Shown: piece after piece, positions 11,717-22,154 of the stretch
Numbering within the stretch: position 1 is the first letter of the stretch
How the letters are laid out: each line of letters begins with the position of its first letter
Source of the DNA: Polydrusus tereticollis
Lineage: Eukaryota; Arthropoda; Insecta; Coleoptera; Curculionidae
NCBI GenBank assembly: GCA_963920685.1
Contig: OY987335.1
Coordinates: 35,988,445-36,052,444 of the forward strand
Direction of reading: 5' to 3'
DNA: 64,000 nt
The notes under the pieces: generated by a model
What the model was told of the DNA's origin: nothing
Databases searched by the model: none
The model's input: only the letters and a program-made list of their open reading frames with translations
Made by a program: the position numbers and the translations under genes

Positions 11717-11887
11717 TTTAAATGGATAGGGGAGAGGCAGGCAGGATGGCATATTAGGGCTAAATGGCATATCATATGTACTGGTGAACCCACTGCCGGT
11801 AAAATTCCACAACTTGCATTAAATGTCTACATTAGGTGGCAACACTATACTGACGGAGTTTTATGAAGGTCGCGGTAGCGGCTGCCT

Positions 11888-13917
11888 CCCAACCAGCATA
11901 AATACATACATAAGACGTTTTAAGTACGTACTAGTCGGACATAAAGTACGTCTTATGCATGTACGTTATTGGACGTAGTACGTACATTTTACAAACTTAG
12001 TACGTAAATTTTCCACACAATTGTACTTAATTAAGACGTACGACAAGTACATCTTATGTACGTACGATAAACGTATATTTAATGTACGTACATTTACTGT
12101 ACGTGTTAAAGATGTATGCACACTTCGTGCTATGTACGTACTACATACGTAAGAAGTACGTTGTTTGTACCTACAATGGATAAATAATAACTACTGATAA
12201 AGTATCTACAATAATATATTACAATAAATTTGTTGGTTAATATTATTTAGTAACATTCTATATATATTGTGTATATATGAATGTATTATTATCTATCTGA
12301 TACCCCGGGATTATTATTCGTTATCATTATTTTTCGCTTTTTGTTTATATTTTAGTCGATCGGGGGTCCTCCTTAGCAATTTGGCTATTTCCTGCTCTGC
12401 CTCTTTTTTATTTCAGCTTTTTTCTGTTCTCAGAAGGGCATCTTAAATGAAAAGACTTTAATTACAACCCAGAAAAAATAATATTTTATAGTACATACAA
12501 ATACAAGTCAACTGAATAAAATAAGCCATATTTTAAAGAAACTTTAAGATGATTAAAACAAAAAATAAGGGGAGATAAAATAAAAATAATATCAAGATAC
12601 AAAATACACTCATATCCTACTCTACTTGACTACTATACACTACACCTCTAGTTGAAAACGTCCAATTTCCGTTTCATCATTTAAATTAGTACTTACTTAT
12701 TATAACTTTTGCAATTAAAAACTGCGAAAATCTTTTTTTCTGCTATCTTTTTAGCCTGGTGATTCCAAATAAATGCTCCTATGCTTCGTTTAATAAAGCT
12801 TGCAAATTATTTCCTGCCAATATGCACATTTTAGACTCCTAAAATGTTAAATGTACTTAAAACATTATCAAAAATAAACATTCTTACTATATTAATACCT
12901 AACGTAAAGGGCTGTTAAGGTCTTATTCAATTGTTAATTGAATTTTACCTTAAAATACATATAGGTATCTGTATATCAAGTTTTACTATACTACTTTTTA
13001 AATAGAATGGGTGGTCAAATCTTACCAACTTTCTGAAATGTTCTGGTAGATTTAAGAAATCTTCAAGTGCCAGTAGATCTGCTTCACTATTACAAGCTCG
13101 ATTACAAGTAACTTTTACTTGACTAAGCGCCCCAGGACAAATAGTTTCAGTATTTGATACCTTAAAGTTTTTTACTTGGAATGTCAAGCCTCTCAGAAAA
13201 AAATGCTGTCTTAAAATTTCAGCATTGAATTCAGCTAAAAATAAAACGAATCGTAATCGACATAGCTAAGTACATTTAAGGTTTTTTAAGCTTCGTAACT
13301 GTTTAAGAGGCATTTCTACCACTCAAGTTACTATTTACCTGTAAATTGTATATCAAATAATAAATTAACGAACAAAGTAATAAAACTTAACGCATTTAGA
13401 GGAAAACGTCCTGGTAAAATTCGCCAATTCGTTGAGAAACATCGGCAATACAACAAAAAGAAGCCACACTTACAAACTCAAAAGTTTGGTTAAGTGAATT
13501 TAACTGCACAGAAAGACGTCCGAAGAGTGTCGGATTTTTACGACGTAAGCAAGCGCGAAATTTAAATCGGTAGCGGATAATAATAATTAACCTTACAATC
13601 ACAGAACGAAAAAATGTCCAAGTTTGAAAAAGGTCTAATTTAATTATTTTTTATTAGTAATTTAGTTTTACATAAGGTAAAACATTGTTACATTATGTAA
13701 TAAAACATACCTACATAACAACGTATCATCCCAACCGTTTTTTAGACGTTGGTACATTTAAGGATGATACATTGTACGTACCATCAAGAATGATCGTTGT
13801 ACATACACAATATGTCGGAGAAAATACGTACTTAAAATGTACATTTTACTTACTGTACGTACGGGACATAAAACGAACACAATAGGTACGTCTTTAGTAC
13901 GTAGGGTGTTTGTTGGG
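11888..13917 (-). mobile_element. GTACGT-rich element nested in the pogo-like transposon
   Basis: Left flank CCCAACCAGCATAAATAC (11888 on) and right flank ending GTTTGTTGGG (about 13917) form imperfect inverted ends. Both flanks are packed with GTACGT/ACGTAC palindromes: at least nine in 11930-12180 and about five in 13770-13905, almost none in between. The interior encodes short minus-strand frames (12945-13187, 13396-13602). The target duplication could not be read. The type of element is uncertain. Confidence 0.5.
12945..13602 (-). pseudogene. Two exon-like frames of an unidentified element-borne gene (DUF4806-like segment)
   Basis: On the minus strand, a frame at 13602-13396 (KFRACLRRKNPTLFGRLSVQ.., LNSLNQTFEF) runs into a good donor (GTAAGT). 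A second at 13187-12945 contains CNSEADLLALEDFLNLPEHF, which resembles the DUF4806 segment found in many insect transposon-associated proteins (..L..LE..L....F...LV). Family assignment rests on pattern memory, not a search. The pair may belong to one spliced gene of the GTACGT-rich element, read away from its right end. Neither frame is long enough to be a complete protein. Confidence 0.33.
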
Positions 13918-14188
13918 CTAGTTATTCGTGAAAAAGAGGTGTGTGCCGGTTGAACTTTAAGGTAAGCTCTGTCTTTATGCCTTTATTACTGTTACTACAA
14001 GTAGGTTTACTAAACTTTTTATATTCAAGCAGAATTGTCTCTTTTTAAGCTTCATTTTGATCTATTTACTTTTACGAAAAGCTGTTAGGAAGATGTTGAT
14101 TTACTTATTTCTTTTCTAAACACGTGGATCGGGCAAGTTGGCACACATAGTGGCTGGGTATGCCGTCTTGCCCGGATAGTGGCTTCGT

Positions 14189-15022
14189 TTGTTAAAAACC
14201 TTATATTGTTTTAGATGGTGTACTCTTACCAGAGGAAAAGGAGACGCTTTTCCCGAACACTTGTTTCTACCTAGTACTACCGCAGATATTCCTATTGTTG
14301 ACGAAGACCGTGGCGAACAGGTATATCTTGAAGCACCTTCCACCTCTGGTCTACAATCAGTGGTCAAAAATAAATCTTTGGTTTCTACTAATGAAGAAAA
14401 CAGCCAAGTCATAAGTAACACTTATCCGTCAATGACACCATTAGATGAGGATATTAGGGCACCTTCTGAAAATATACTTCAGCAGGAAGCTAAATTGCTA
14501 GCGTATAAACTATCACCAAAACCCCGCAGCGACACAAGAAAGCCTAAGACAAAGGTATGAAGTACCAAGATATTTTAGATTAGATTAGATTAGATTAGAT
14601 TAGATTCTTTATTCATGTTAAAAATTACAGAGGTTGCAATGTACATACGTCCAATACTAAAACTACTAAAAATATAAGTCATTTTACAACAAATTTAAAA
14701 ACTTAACTTAACAGTTAGTCCTCTCATCCAGGAACTAAAGGGAAAAGAGGCTGCCAAAAAAATTATTGAAGAATGAAAAAGCAAAAGAAATATCGTAAAA
14801 AGGAAAATAGTAGAAACCAGTGATGAAGATGAACCACAAATATTTAAAGGTAATAGTGACGATGAAGACGCTGCATGCTTATATTGCAATGGACTTTATA
14901 GCGGGTCAAAGAGTCGTGAGAAGTGGCTTAAATGTCAACAGTGTGAAATGTGGGCCCATGCTGAGTGCTCGGATTTACCAAAAAAAGTGAAGCAATTTAT
15001 TTGCGAATTATGTAGAGACTAA
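14189..15022 (+). pseudogene. pogo-like transposase C-terminus with PHD-like zinc finger, interrupted
   Basis: The open frame 14189-14560 carries a Ser/Pro-rich linker (VYLEAPSTSGLQSV.., YKLSPKPRSDTRKPK). After the LINE tail insertion, coding resumes near 14710 and reaches a stop at 15020-15022. Its last ~45 codons read CLYCNGLYS..KWLKCQQCEMWAHAEC..FICELC, giving a C-x2-C...C-x2-C...H-x2-C...C-x2-C pattern, the PHD-like finger found at the C-terminus of many insect pogo/Tigger transposases. Frameshifts and stops lie between about 14760 and 14820. The DDE core is not visible, and the nested element at 11888-13917 occupies the place where it should be. Confidence 0.68.
14573..14706 (-). repeat. 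LINE 3' tail with (GATTA)n microsatellite
   Basis: Six to seven copies of a TTAGA/ATTAG pentamer at 14573-14606 are followed by TTCTTTATTCATGTTAAAAA. Read on the minus strand this is AATAAAGAATCTAATCTAAT..., the typical end of a CR1/Jockey-type LINE with a short simple-repeat tail. The insertion splits the pogo-like transposase frame. Confidence 0.5.
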
Positions 15023-15523
15023 AATCACTTTTTACCCTTTCTTCTATGACTTAGAATGTGTTTTCAGTTTTTTTTTTGGTTACCACTTAAATTTAGAAAT
15101 ACAAATAATCTTTTTGTTATGTCTTAAGGCTGGTAAACATTAGCTATCAAAGCGTGTTAAAAATATGTGTTCGTTTTGTTTTCGATTTTTTAAAAAAAAA
15201 AGGTTTATATCTTCCTAATGACTGGTATTTATTGAAGGATGTGGTTATTATTTTGTTTTTTTACTACAATAATTCTCATATTTGAAGATATGCCATTTTG
15301 CCCGACATAGGCGGGCAAGATGGTTTTTTGCATGTTTTAGATTATTACAAATTTTTCACTGTTTATAATTTTTTAAATTTATTTCTACCTTCTAAAATTA
15401 AAAGTAAACTTAATTGGCTAAAGACGCAATACATGCCTATCACTTAATTTTTATTCGCATAAAAGATATAATTTCTCAAAAGATTGTATGCCATCTTGCC
15501 TGCCTCTCCCCTACCATATTTAT

Positions 15524-15632
15524 TATTTTTTTGTCTTATCCCTCTTTTTAAGAGCTTTTCAAACATATATATATAATATACTGATACAGACCGCGTTTTC
15601 AGTCCCGATACATTTTACAGACAACCTCAGAC
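15524..15632. repeat. Dispersed repeat ends shared with 19-22 kb (inverted)
   Basis: The block TTGTCTTATCCCTCTTTTTA followed by AGAGCTT (15531-15558) occurs inverted at 21877-21904 (AAGCTCTTAAAAAGAGGGAT..). The adjoining CTGATACAGACC (15589-15600) is the inverted form of GGTCTGTATCAG found at the ends of the 216-bp repeats (19222-19234 and 20249-20262). Together they suggest that 15.5-21.9 kb is a composite of elements of one family, later filled by other insertions. Confidence 0.5.
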
Positions 15633-16113
15633 CCACAAGAAGCAACAGGGTCAGAGGTGTTTAGAAGGTAAAAATATGACTTACTTAATCAAACAAATTC
15701 AAGCAGCCTGGGAGGGGTAAGAAAATACTAAAAAAAAAAAAATCGGCATTTCTAATAAACGTTTTTAAACCCACATGTTAATGCCACTCTGTCAGACCTA
15801 CTCAGAAATAAATAATATAGCTTACCGACGTTATCATACCAAGCGACGTTGCCGGTTTCTGGGATTGCAATAATACATTATTTGGCGCGAAAACGTCGAA
15901 ACCGTATGGGACATGCGTTTAAGTTGCATTTCAGAGTAATTTGTTTTAATGGTAACGTACAATAATTGTTATTCTTTCAATACTATATTTCAAAATTAAC
16001 AAATAACTGTGGAGGAAGACTGCATTGTTTTATTTCATATTACATTGACTCCACTGAAAGTACCTATGGACTATTTTTTCAACATTAACAAATTTATTTA
16101 AACTTTTGAGAAG
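15633..16113. other. Repeat-like DNA without supported coding sequence
   Basis: Contains TTACCGACGTTATCATACCAAG (split 15830-15851), similar to the ATTACCGTCGTTATCAAGCC block of the 216-bp direct repeats at 19 and 20 kb, and CG-containing sequence (GGCGCGAAAACGTCGAAACC, 15880-15900). Probably an older relative of that family. Confidence 0.35.
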
Positions 16114-16812
16114 ATGCCCACACTTGCTGATGCCGACATTTGTTGTTTTTGGGGCTCTTGTTCTCAATATTTGTTTAATTCTGTATTTGTGTTACAAAAG
16201 AGAGCGATTAGATATATGTGCAGGGCTGGAGTTCGTGATTCTTGTCGTCCATTATTCCTGAGACACGCAATTTTGACAGTTTGCTGTATTTTTATTCTTG
16301 AGACTTCCTGCTTGATGTATAGAAAATATAGGAACAATCTCTTTGTTTCTACTTATTATAATATGCGCCAATCATTTACTCTCAGCTTGCCTATTCCTAG
16401 GTCCGATCAGATTAAAAAATCTTTAATATATGGTGGCAAAAAAATCTTTAATCATCTACCAATTAACCTAAGGAGTCAGCAATGCGAGAGGAGATTCAGA
16501 AGGAAAACAAAAAATTATTTAATTAGAAAAGCGTACTCTATACTGTCAATGAATTTTTTAATGATACAAATAATTAGCATTATTTTTTGTCGTGATCTTT
16601 ACATAATTTTAAGTCGTGGGTGTAATTATTTTATTTTCTATGTTTATGATTTATATATTTTTGTGATCTTATGGGCGTTTTGTCCTTTTCTGTTTCTGTT
16701 TTGACCTGTAATTTTATGTTAGGCGTAAGTTTTAGGTAGCTTTGTCAATAAGAACATTTGTATTCTTGGACAATAAAGCATATTTTTGATTGATTGATTT
16801 GATTGATTGATA
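16114..16812 (+). pseudogene. 5'-truncated CR1/Jockey-type LINE: reverse-transcriptase C-terminus and 3' tail
   Basis: The frame from 16114 contains FVLQKRAIRYMCRAGVRDSC, then PLFLRHAILTV and YGGKKIFNHLPINLRS, the conserved C-terminal region of non-LTR retrotransposon ORF2 (after the polymerase palm). A long untranslated tail with GACAATAAAGCA (about 16770-16780) ends in ATTGATTGATTGATTGAT at 16786-16812, the simple-repeat 3' end typical of CR1/L2/Jockey-like LINEs. Everything upstream (endonuclease and polymerase motifs) is missing, the usual result of incomplete reverse transcription. It directly abuts the HARBI1-like pseudogene. Confidence 0.75.
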
Positions 16813-18560
16813 TATTATCCTCATTTTGAACAGCATTGTCATCAAGTTGTGCTGGATCATCCGTATTCCAAATGCCATATTGTCTTTCGACAACATTACG
16901 TATTCTTATTTGTGATCCGTTATACAAATTTTCAGCCTGTGTACCTAGATTTGCCAGTGGTATCATCACATGCTCGTCTAGAGTATACCCTGACTTACAC
17001 AAAATGCCAAACATGCCTTGATTTATTTCGGCTTACTATTATTATATGATAATCGGTCATTTGTAGAGCCTGGCCATCGAGCCACTATATTTCTTATTCG
17101 CAATCTTGAATCTGATAAGGTTTGAACATTTATTGAAAAGAAACGTTTCCTTTTACGATAATTTTCAGCATCTGAACCACCTAAATGAAAAATAAATGGG
17201 TTTTATACATTAGATAATAGTTATTTATGGTACAAGTGTGTTATGTTATATTTAAGTCACGCTGGGAAATGGTTAGCCCTTGAGGCCGTAGGCCGAGAGG
17301 GCTAATTCCCAAGTGACTTATATGACTTAACACACGAGTGCCATACAAAATTTTATCCAACACTTGATAGATGTTATTAAAAAATAGAAAATTATATTGT
17401 TCCAATGTAAACTGGCAAACCCTGTATTATATTTTAATTGACATATTTTTGAATGACAAATTTGACACGTAAAAGTAGGCAAAGTGATTTTTGTTGTTAT
17501 GGAACTGATTAACAACCAAAATTTGAAGGCAGTAAAAGAAATTATTATTTTGCTATTTTCGAGGGTAGTTTTTCAAAATATGGAAGAAACTTCAGCCGAA
17601 ATTCAAAAAGAGGCTGACCTGGCGTGTTTATTTATTATTCCCTACAAGTCAAGAAATAGTTATGCCAAAACCTTAAAATAATTTATCGACTTTCGTGAAA
17701 GAAGATGTGCCTGCGTGAGTTATAATCATAACCCACTAGTGAGTTATGGATTATAACTCACTAGTGTGTTATTTGATAGTTTACTTGTCTAAAATGACAT
17801 TGATAATGACAGTCATAACTGTCATGTGTTGGATAAAATATATGTATGTAATAAAAAAATACATTTTAGTCTGATATTTTTAAGTAGGTAGTTATTAACC
17901 ATACTTATTACTATTGGTAGAAACCTATATAGATGATAAAATTTTACCTAGAGATTGTATTCGAATGTGTGTGCAGTCAATTGCACCTATGATATTTGGA
18001 AAGCTTGCAACTCCCTGAAACTCATTTTTAGTTTCTTTTAATTCTGCGTTGGTAAGAGGCATTTTTTTATATATGGGTAATAAATGAGCTACCCCTATTG
18101 ATACATCAACAACAACGCGTGATACTGTTCCAGGATCTACGCCTCCAAAATCTCCCACCACCTTCAGCATACTGCCTGTAGCATAGAATCGCAGTGTTAC
18201 CAATAATTGTGTGGCAGGACTTAAAGCATGATTTCTAGAACACAAAAACCTGTTTTAGGATTTTACACAAAGTAAATTTTCTCCATTCTTTGTTAACAGT
18301 CTGAGGTAAACATGTTACATGAAATTTACATTCTTGGTGTACTACTTACTATTCAGTGTTCCTTTGTAGCTGGGGACCAATTTGCTGGAGCAACTCTTCT
18401 ACTGATGCTCTAGATATTCTAAATACGTTTACAAATTCTTGGTCTATCTACAAATTCGTATGGATCCGCGGTCTAAAGACTCGAGCTCTTCTCGGATTTT
18501 CAATTATGTTAATTACGTCTTCATCATCATTATCAGAAAATTCATCGAAAATTTAAAAAA
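16810..18560 (-). pseudogene. HARBI1-like transposase pseudogene, two exons, intron carrying an insertion
   Basis: Read on the minus strand, 18560-18360 gives an acidic N-terminus, RRARVFRPRIHTNL, a stop, then EFVNVFRISRASVEELLQQI. Next, 18245-17948 gives NHALSPATQLLVTLRFYATG.., VVGDFGGVDPGTVSRVV and FPNIIGAIDCTHIRIQSL, where the D of GAIDCTH is the first catalytic residue of PIF/Harbinger nucleases. A donor (CTCTAG|GTAAAA at 17948/17947) and an acceptor (TTCATTTAG|GTGG, exon from 17180) define an intron. The downstream exon gives GGSDAENYRKRKRFFSIN, NIVARWPGSTNDRL, ..YTLDEHVMIPLAN and SQIRIRNVVERQYGIW, the usual C-terminal half. In-frame stops and a frameshift near 17030 show it is dead. The 3' end is lost at the LINE junction near 16812. 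Confidence 0.8.
17230..17850 (+). mobile_element. Crypton-like non-autonomous insertion inside the HARBI1-like intron
   Basis: The insertion has a GC-rich palindrome near its left end (GCCCTTGAGGCCGTAGGCCG..AGAGGGC, about 17276-17302), a CACTAGTGAGTTAT/ATAACTCACTAGTG palindrome near 17735-17765, and inverted ATCCAACAC / GTGTTGGAT blocks (about 17355, 17827). The short frame 17484-17690 contains EETSAEIQKEADLACLFIIP then YKSRNSYAKTLK, a stop and FIDFRER. This resembles the SAM-like N-terminal domain of the tyrosine recombinases of Crypton elements and their domesticated relatives (..PEKSR..Y...Y..F..W). No catalytic R-H-R-Y residues are present. Boundaries are approximate. Confidence 0.45.
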
Positions 18561-18699
18561 TGTCAATTTTTTCAATTTACAATTAGGTACTATCACAACA
18601 CCACAGAACTCAACACAAAACTTAACGAGAGTACTTAGCATAAAATGGCAAAAACTAAAAATTCTAAAAAGGCTAGAAAAAAATACAAAAACGTCAAGT

Positions 18700-19032
18700 T
18701 TGAAGTTTAACTGGTGTTCACTCTGTCAGTTGATAGTTAAACTCCAAATGGTTGTTACGGTTGGGTATACAAAGGATATTTGACGCAAAACTACTGTTTA
18801 ACCGTAGCTTGCAGTTTAAACGAAACCTATACAACTGGCCCTAAGTGGAACATTAACTAAACTGAGTTTTTTGTTGTAAGTTGTAATACCTACTGTAGGT
18901 GCATTTTGGCAGCAAGGTTTATAATTTCACAACTCATCTTAATGACTTTTAGTTTCACCAAAAGATTCCCTGTCTATGTACATCAGGTATTTAATTTAGT
19001 CATTGTCAATGAAAGTTTTATATCCCTATTTC
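18700..19032. other. Harbinger end remnant and unassigned DNA
   Basis: The stretch 18700-18845 with repeated GTTTAAC / GTTTAA motifs (AGTTTAACTGG, TGTTTAACCGTAGC, CAGTTTAAACG) lies just upstream of the HARBI1-like pseudogene (minus sense) and is probably its 5' terminal region. The rest shows nothing recognisable. Confidence 0.35.
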
Positions 19033-19248
19033 CATGAACTAAATTTGTTTATAATACCATATATTACCGTCGTTATCAAGCCTACCTAAAACTAGTTTCC
19101 CTTCGTCACCCTATTACCCTATACTCCTGATCATCCCTATATAGTTAAACGTTACCAGACCGCAGACGGGTCTGGTAACGTCGATTTTGGTCTGAAAACG
19201 TCGACTGAATATGGCAAAATGGGTCTGTATCAGCGGCCAAATAAAAGT
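19033..19248. repeat. 216-bp direct repeat, copy 1 (partner at 20069-20276)
   Basis: Begins CATGAACTAAAT.. and ends GGTCTGTATCAGCGG..AATAAAAGT; about 95% identical by eye to the copy ~1,035 bp downstream. It holds an inverted repeat around GTTACCAGACC/GGGTCTGGTAAC (19152-19180) and a two-unit tandem (GGTCTG..AACGTCGA). There is no ORF. It is most likely a non-autonomous element or terminal repeat of unknown type. Confidence 0.75.
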
Positions 19249-20068
19249 TTCAAAATAGTTTAAGGTTTATAAGGGGTTTTTAAAATTTGTAGATGACCAG
19301 TTCAGTTTTGACATGATTTGCTACTAAGGTAGGTATTATTAAAAAACACCCATTGTATGATTTCTACCATTTGATCTCATTCTAGTAATTTTGTCTACTA
19401 AGACATGTTGCATAAATGAATTTTGTTCTGTAACTAAAAACAGTAGGTACTTACATATACCTTCCTACCTTCAAACTCTTCTCTTAATAAATTTGAGAAA
19501 GAAGCAAAATAAAATTGCAGTTCATACCTGTAAAACTTAGCTGTCTGATTTTTCAGTTAGTAGTTTAAACCTCGAAAATTAGACTATATTTTCAAGGATA
19601 TAGTCTATCTGCTTGTTAGAAATATGTAAACTGAATAATTTTTTTACAGTACCGACTATTTCTAAATTACTACGCATAGGTTCTACATTAAACAAATTTA
19701 TTACGTTGTGGTTCTGATTAAAGATTTTTTATAGATGCGTCACCTTTAAAACCGAATTAATATAAGAAAAACAATAGGTCGTTTAACTATTTGATTTTTT
19801 AACAGATTAATAACATGTTAAAATGTCATTTTAAAATAAAATTAATAAGAATAATCCAAAGGCAATAAAATTCTAAAACGATCCAAAGCGGGCGGAAAAC
19901 CGGTTATGAGTTTAAAAACATGTATATAAATAATATTTATTACCAACTTTACTAGTCCACGCGTTGTTGCCATATCTCGGGCTCAACAACATCGGTCACA
20001 TATAACGTCGGCAAAATCGAATATAAACAAAATCTGTATATTTGCGAGCGCCACCTAGGCGGAGAAAG
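19249..20068. other. Spacer between the 216-bp direct repeats
   Basis: AT-rich with no coding segment. A CG-containing patch near 19955-20065 (CGCGTTGTTGCCATATCTCG, CGAGCGCCACC) precedes copy 2. If the two repeats are termini of one element, this is its interior, but I see no gag/pol or primer-binding-site evidence. Confidence 0.4.
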
Positions 20069-20276
20069 CATGAACTAAATCGTTTATAATACCATATATT
20101 ACCGTCGTTATCAAGCCCACCTGAAACTTGTTCCCCTGCGTCCCCCTACACCCCTGACCATCCCTATATAGTTAAACGTTACCAGACCCGCAGCCGGGTC
20201 TGGTAACGTCGATTTTGGTCTGACAACGTCGACTGAATATGGCAAAATGGGTCTGTATCAGCGGTCAAATAAAAGT
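20069..20276. repeat. 216-bp direct repeat, copy 2, with perfect 13-bp-stem palindrome
   Basis: Second copy of the 19033-19248 unit. Here the palindrome GTTACCAGACCCG-CAGC-CGGGTCTGGTAAC (about 20173-20202) is perfect over 13 bp, while copy 1 has lost bases in the stem. The end (GGTCTGTATCAGCGG) is also found inverted at 15589. Confidence 0.75.
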
Positions 20277-20317
20277 ATTAGTCCATATTTATTTATTTTA
20301 AAAAGGGATAATTTTAA

Positions 20318-20530
20318 CAGTTAATTGTGACGCGGAGCGCCATCTTGCTGGTAATATATATTATTTAAATCGGCCAAAGGAGCATCGCCTCTAATATTTC
20401 CATTGGTGTATCTCGCATTATATGTAGGTGCATGTCTATTTCCCATTAAATTTCCTTCATAGATAAAATACTTAATTTTAATGTCAAAAATGAAGTATGA
20501 TCCAAATCTATATTCAAATATTCCGTTCTG
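20318..20530 (-). pseudogene. mariner-like transposase fragment (second catalytic region)
   Basis: On the minus strand this reads ..YEGNLMGNRHAPTYNARYTN.. and DLNNIYYQQDGAPRHN followed by a stop. The QQDGAP.H motif contains the second catalytic aspartate of mariner-type (IS630 superfamily) transposases. It is probably the continuation of the fragment at 21134-21617, separated by ~600 bp of non-coding DNA, and is cut off next to the 20069-20276 repeat. Confidence 0.6.
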
Positions 20531-21133
20531 TACTGAACATATCTTTTAAATAACCCTCGTGATATTCAGATCGCAATAAGGCTCTAATTAATTCAAGGTC
20601 TGATTCTAACGGTATATGTATATCGGTGCAGTGCTTTAGGGTTGTTAAGATGATGTATCCGTGTTTAGCAATGAAAATATTGTAATATTGGTGGTGAAAA
20701 GTGGAAGAAAAAAAAAGACATAGCAAAATAAGTTGTGTTTAATTGGTTTAGCAGAAATTAAACGATCCAACCTTATACTGTGGGTGATATAATGTCTATG
20801 TGAGGCCATGGCGAACCCCTGTTTAAAACACATTGAGTCATACTTATGTACCTACCTAACACTCGGAAAAACTAGAATACCTTCAAAACAATTATTATAA
20901 CAATGGGAACGTGCCAACGTTAGAATTTGTTAAGTTCTAGTCTACTTGTTTTCTATTCTTGTAGTTCTACTACGCGATATTAGTATATATTTTTGAATAG
21001 TTTAAAAAATTGGTGTAAGTACTGTTTCTACGGTTAGTTCAGGTTCGTTATTGACCGCTGCCGCTTTAGATGGCGTGTGGCAATTGCCCCTAATTATATG
21101 CTTGGATTAAAAGGCCGAGATTACCTATACAGC

Positions 21134-21617
21134 TTAAGACTTATTTTGATCGCGAGGAGTAAAGTATTCAACGCGGCCAAGTTTACCTCTGGCCATCCAA
21201 ACCAACCTTGACGTTCTCGTGGAAATATTACCTACGTGTTGGCTCTCTTGGGACCAGCACCTTGAATTGTTTCGGTTTAAGATACCAGAACTCCTAAAAT
21301 AAGCCTCGTCGGACCATACCACGCTTCTTTTAAAATTTGCGTTTTCCTGCAACATTTGTAGGTACGAGTTGCAAAAAACCATCCTACGTTCTGCGTCACC
21401 GGGATGCAAATGTTGGACGAGATGGTATTTGTATGGTTTAAATTTATATTTTTTTAGTATTAACTGCGTTCTTGATTTTTTAATCCCAACTTCATCATAC
21501 ACCTCTCTGCATGATATGGATGGTTGCACCGCGACAGAGGCTGAAACATTTATTTCCTCTTTTTCCCTGCTTTTGCAGGGAAGGCCAGATATTTTCTTAA
21601 ATGCATTGCGAATCTAA
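21134..21617 (-). pseudogene. mariner-like transposase fragment (N-terminal part to first catalytic Asp)
   Basis: The frame continues from about 21617 (RNAFKKISGLPCKS..) through SISCREVYDEVGIKKSRTQL (second helix-turn-helix), KPYKYHLVQHLHPGDAERR and VVWSDEAYFRSSG. The D of WSDEA is the first catalytic residue, followed by the usual R..R.W..E region (NNSRCWSQESQHV). The frame ends at 21134 after RDQNKS. With 20318-20530 it makes a broken single-copy relic. No terminal repeats were found. Confidence 0.75.
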
Positions 21618-22154
21618 ACGGTGCGTCGAAAGTGTTTAGAATACAACGGAGCCCAGGTCGAGCGATTTTTGTAAATTAATAAAATAATATTTTTGTTTTA
21701 TTGTTGGTTTAAAGTTATGTAATAATATAAAGTTGTATAAAAAAAAGAATGTTGTTAATTTTGTATTTTATTTGCGGGCATAGCCCTCTATGCGAAAAAT
21801 GATTAATTTTACAAAAAATGTTAATATTATCCCTGTTTAAAAGAAATAAATATGGACTATTATATATTTTTGACAAGCTCTTAAAAAGAGGGATAAGACA
21901 AAGAAATAGTATATACAGTATGTCCACGGATGGGGTTTACAAGAGGCCAAATGGACTAAAAATTGAAAGATACGAAAAAAAGTCACTGTTAATAAACGAT
22001 TTTGCTTGCCTAGAAAATACGATTCACCATAAGAAACTTCAATTTTTTTATTCAGGGTGGGTAAAAACTGCAAAAATGTTATTTTGCTTAAGAGTAAACA
22101 TACTTTATTTTGAAAGATACGAAAAAAATCCACTCTTAATGAATGTGTTTTCTA

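Larger units (their letters stand above)
11727..15513 (+). mobile_element. pogo-like DNA transposon with PHD-like zinc-finger transposase relic, containing nested insertions
   Basis: The left end at 11727 (TAGGGGAGAGGCAGGCAGGA, then TGGCATA) is mirrored at 15487-15513 (TATGCCATCTTGCC, then TGCCTCTCCCCTA) with one mismatch in 27 positions. Additional GGCAAGATGG/GCCATCTTGCC-like motifs lie inside (for example near 14163, 15294 and 15310). The outermost TA fits a pogo-type TA target duplication. A transposase C-terminus is found at 14189-15022. A second element (11888-13917) and a LINE tail (14573-14706) interrupt it. Confidence 0.75.

Noticed and set aside
19033..20276. Interpretation of the 216-bp pair as LTRs of a small retrotransposon
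   Set aside because: No TG..CA termini, primer-binding site, polypurine tract or target duplication was seen; kept only as direct repeats.
20645..20833. Minus-strand 62-codon ORF
   Set aside because: No recognisable motif; lies between two mariner fragments and is probably chance.
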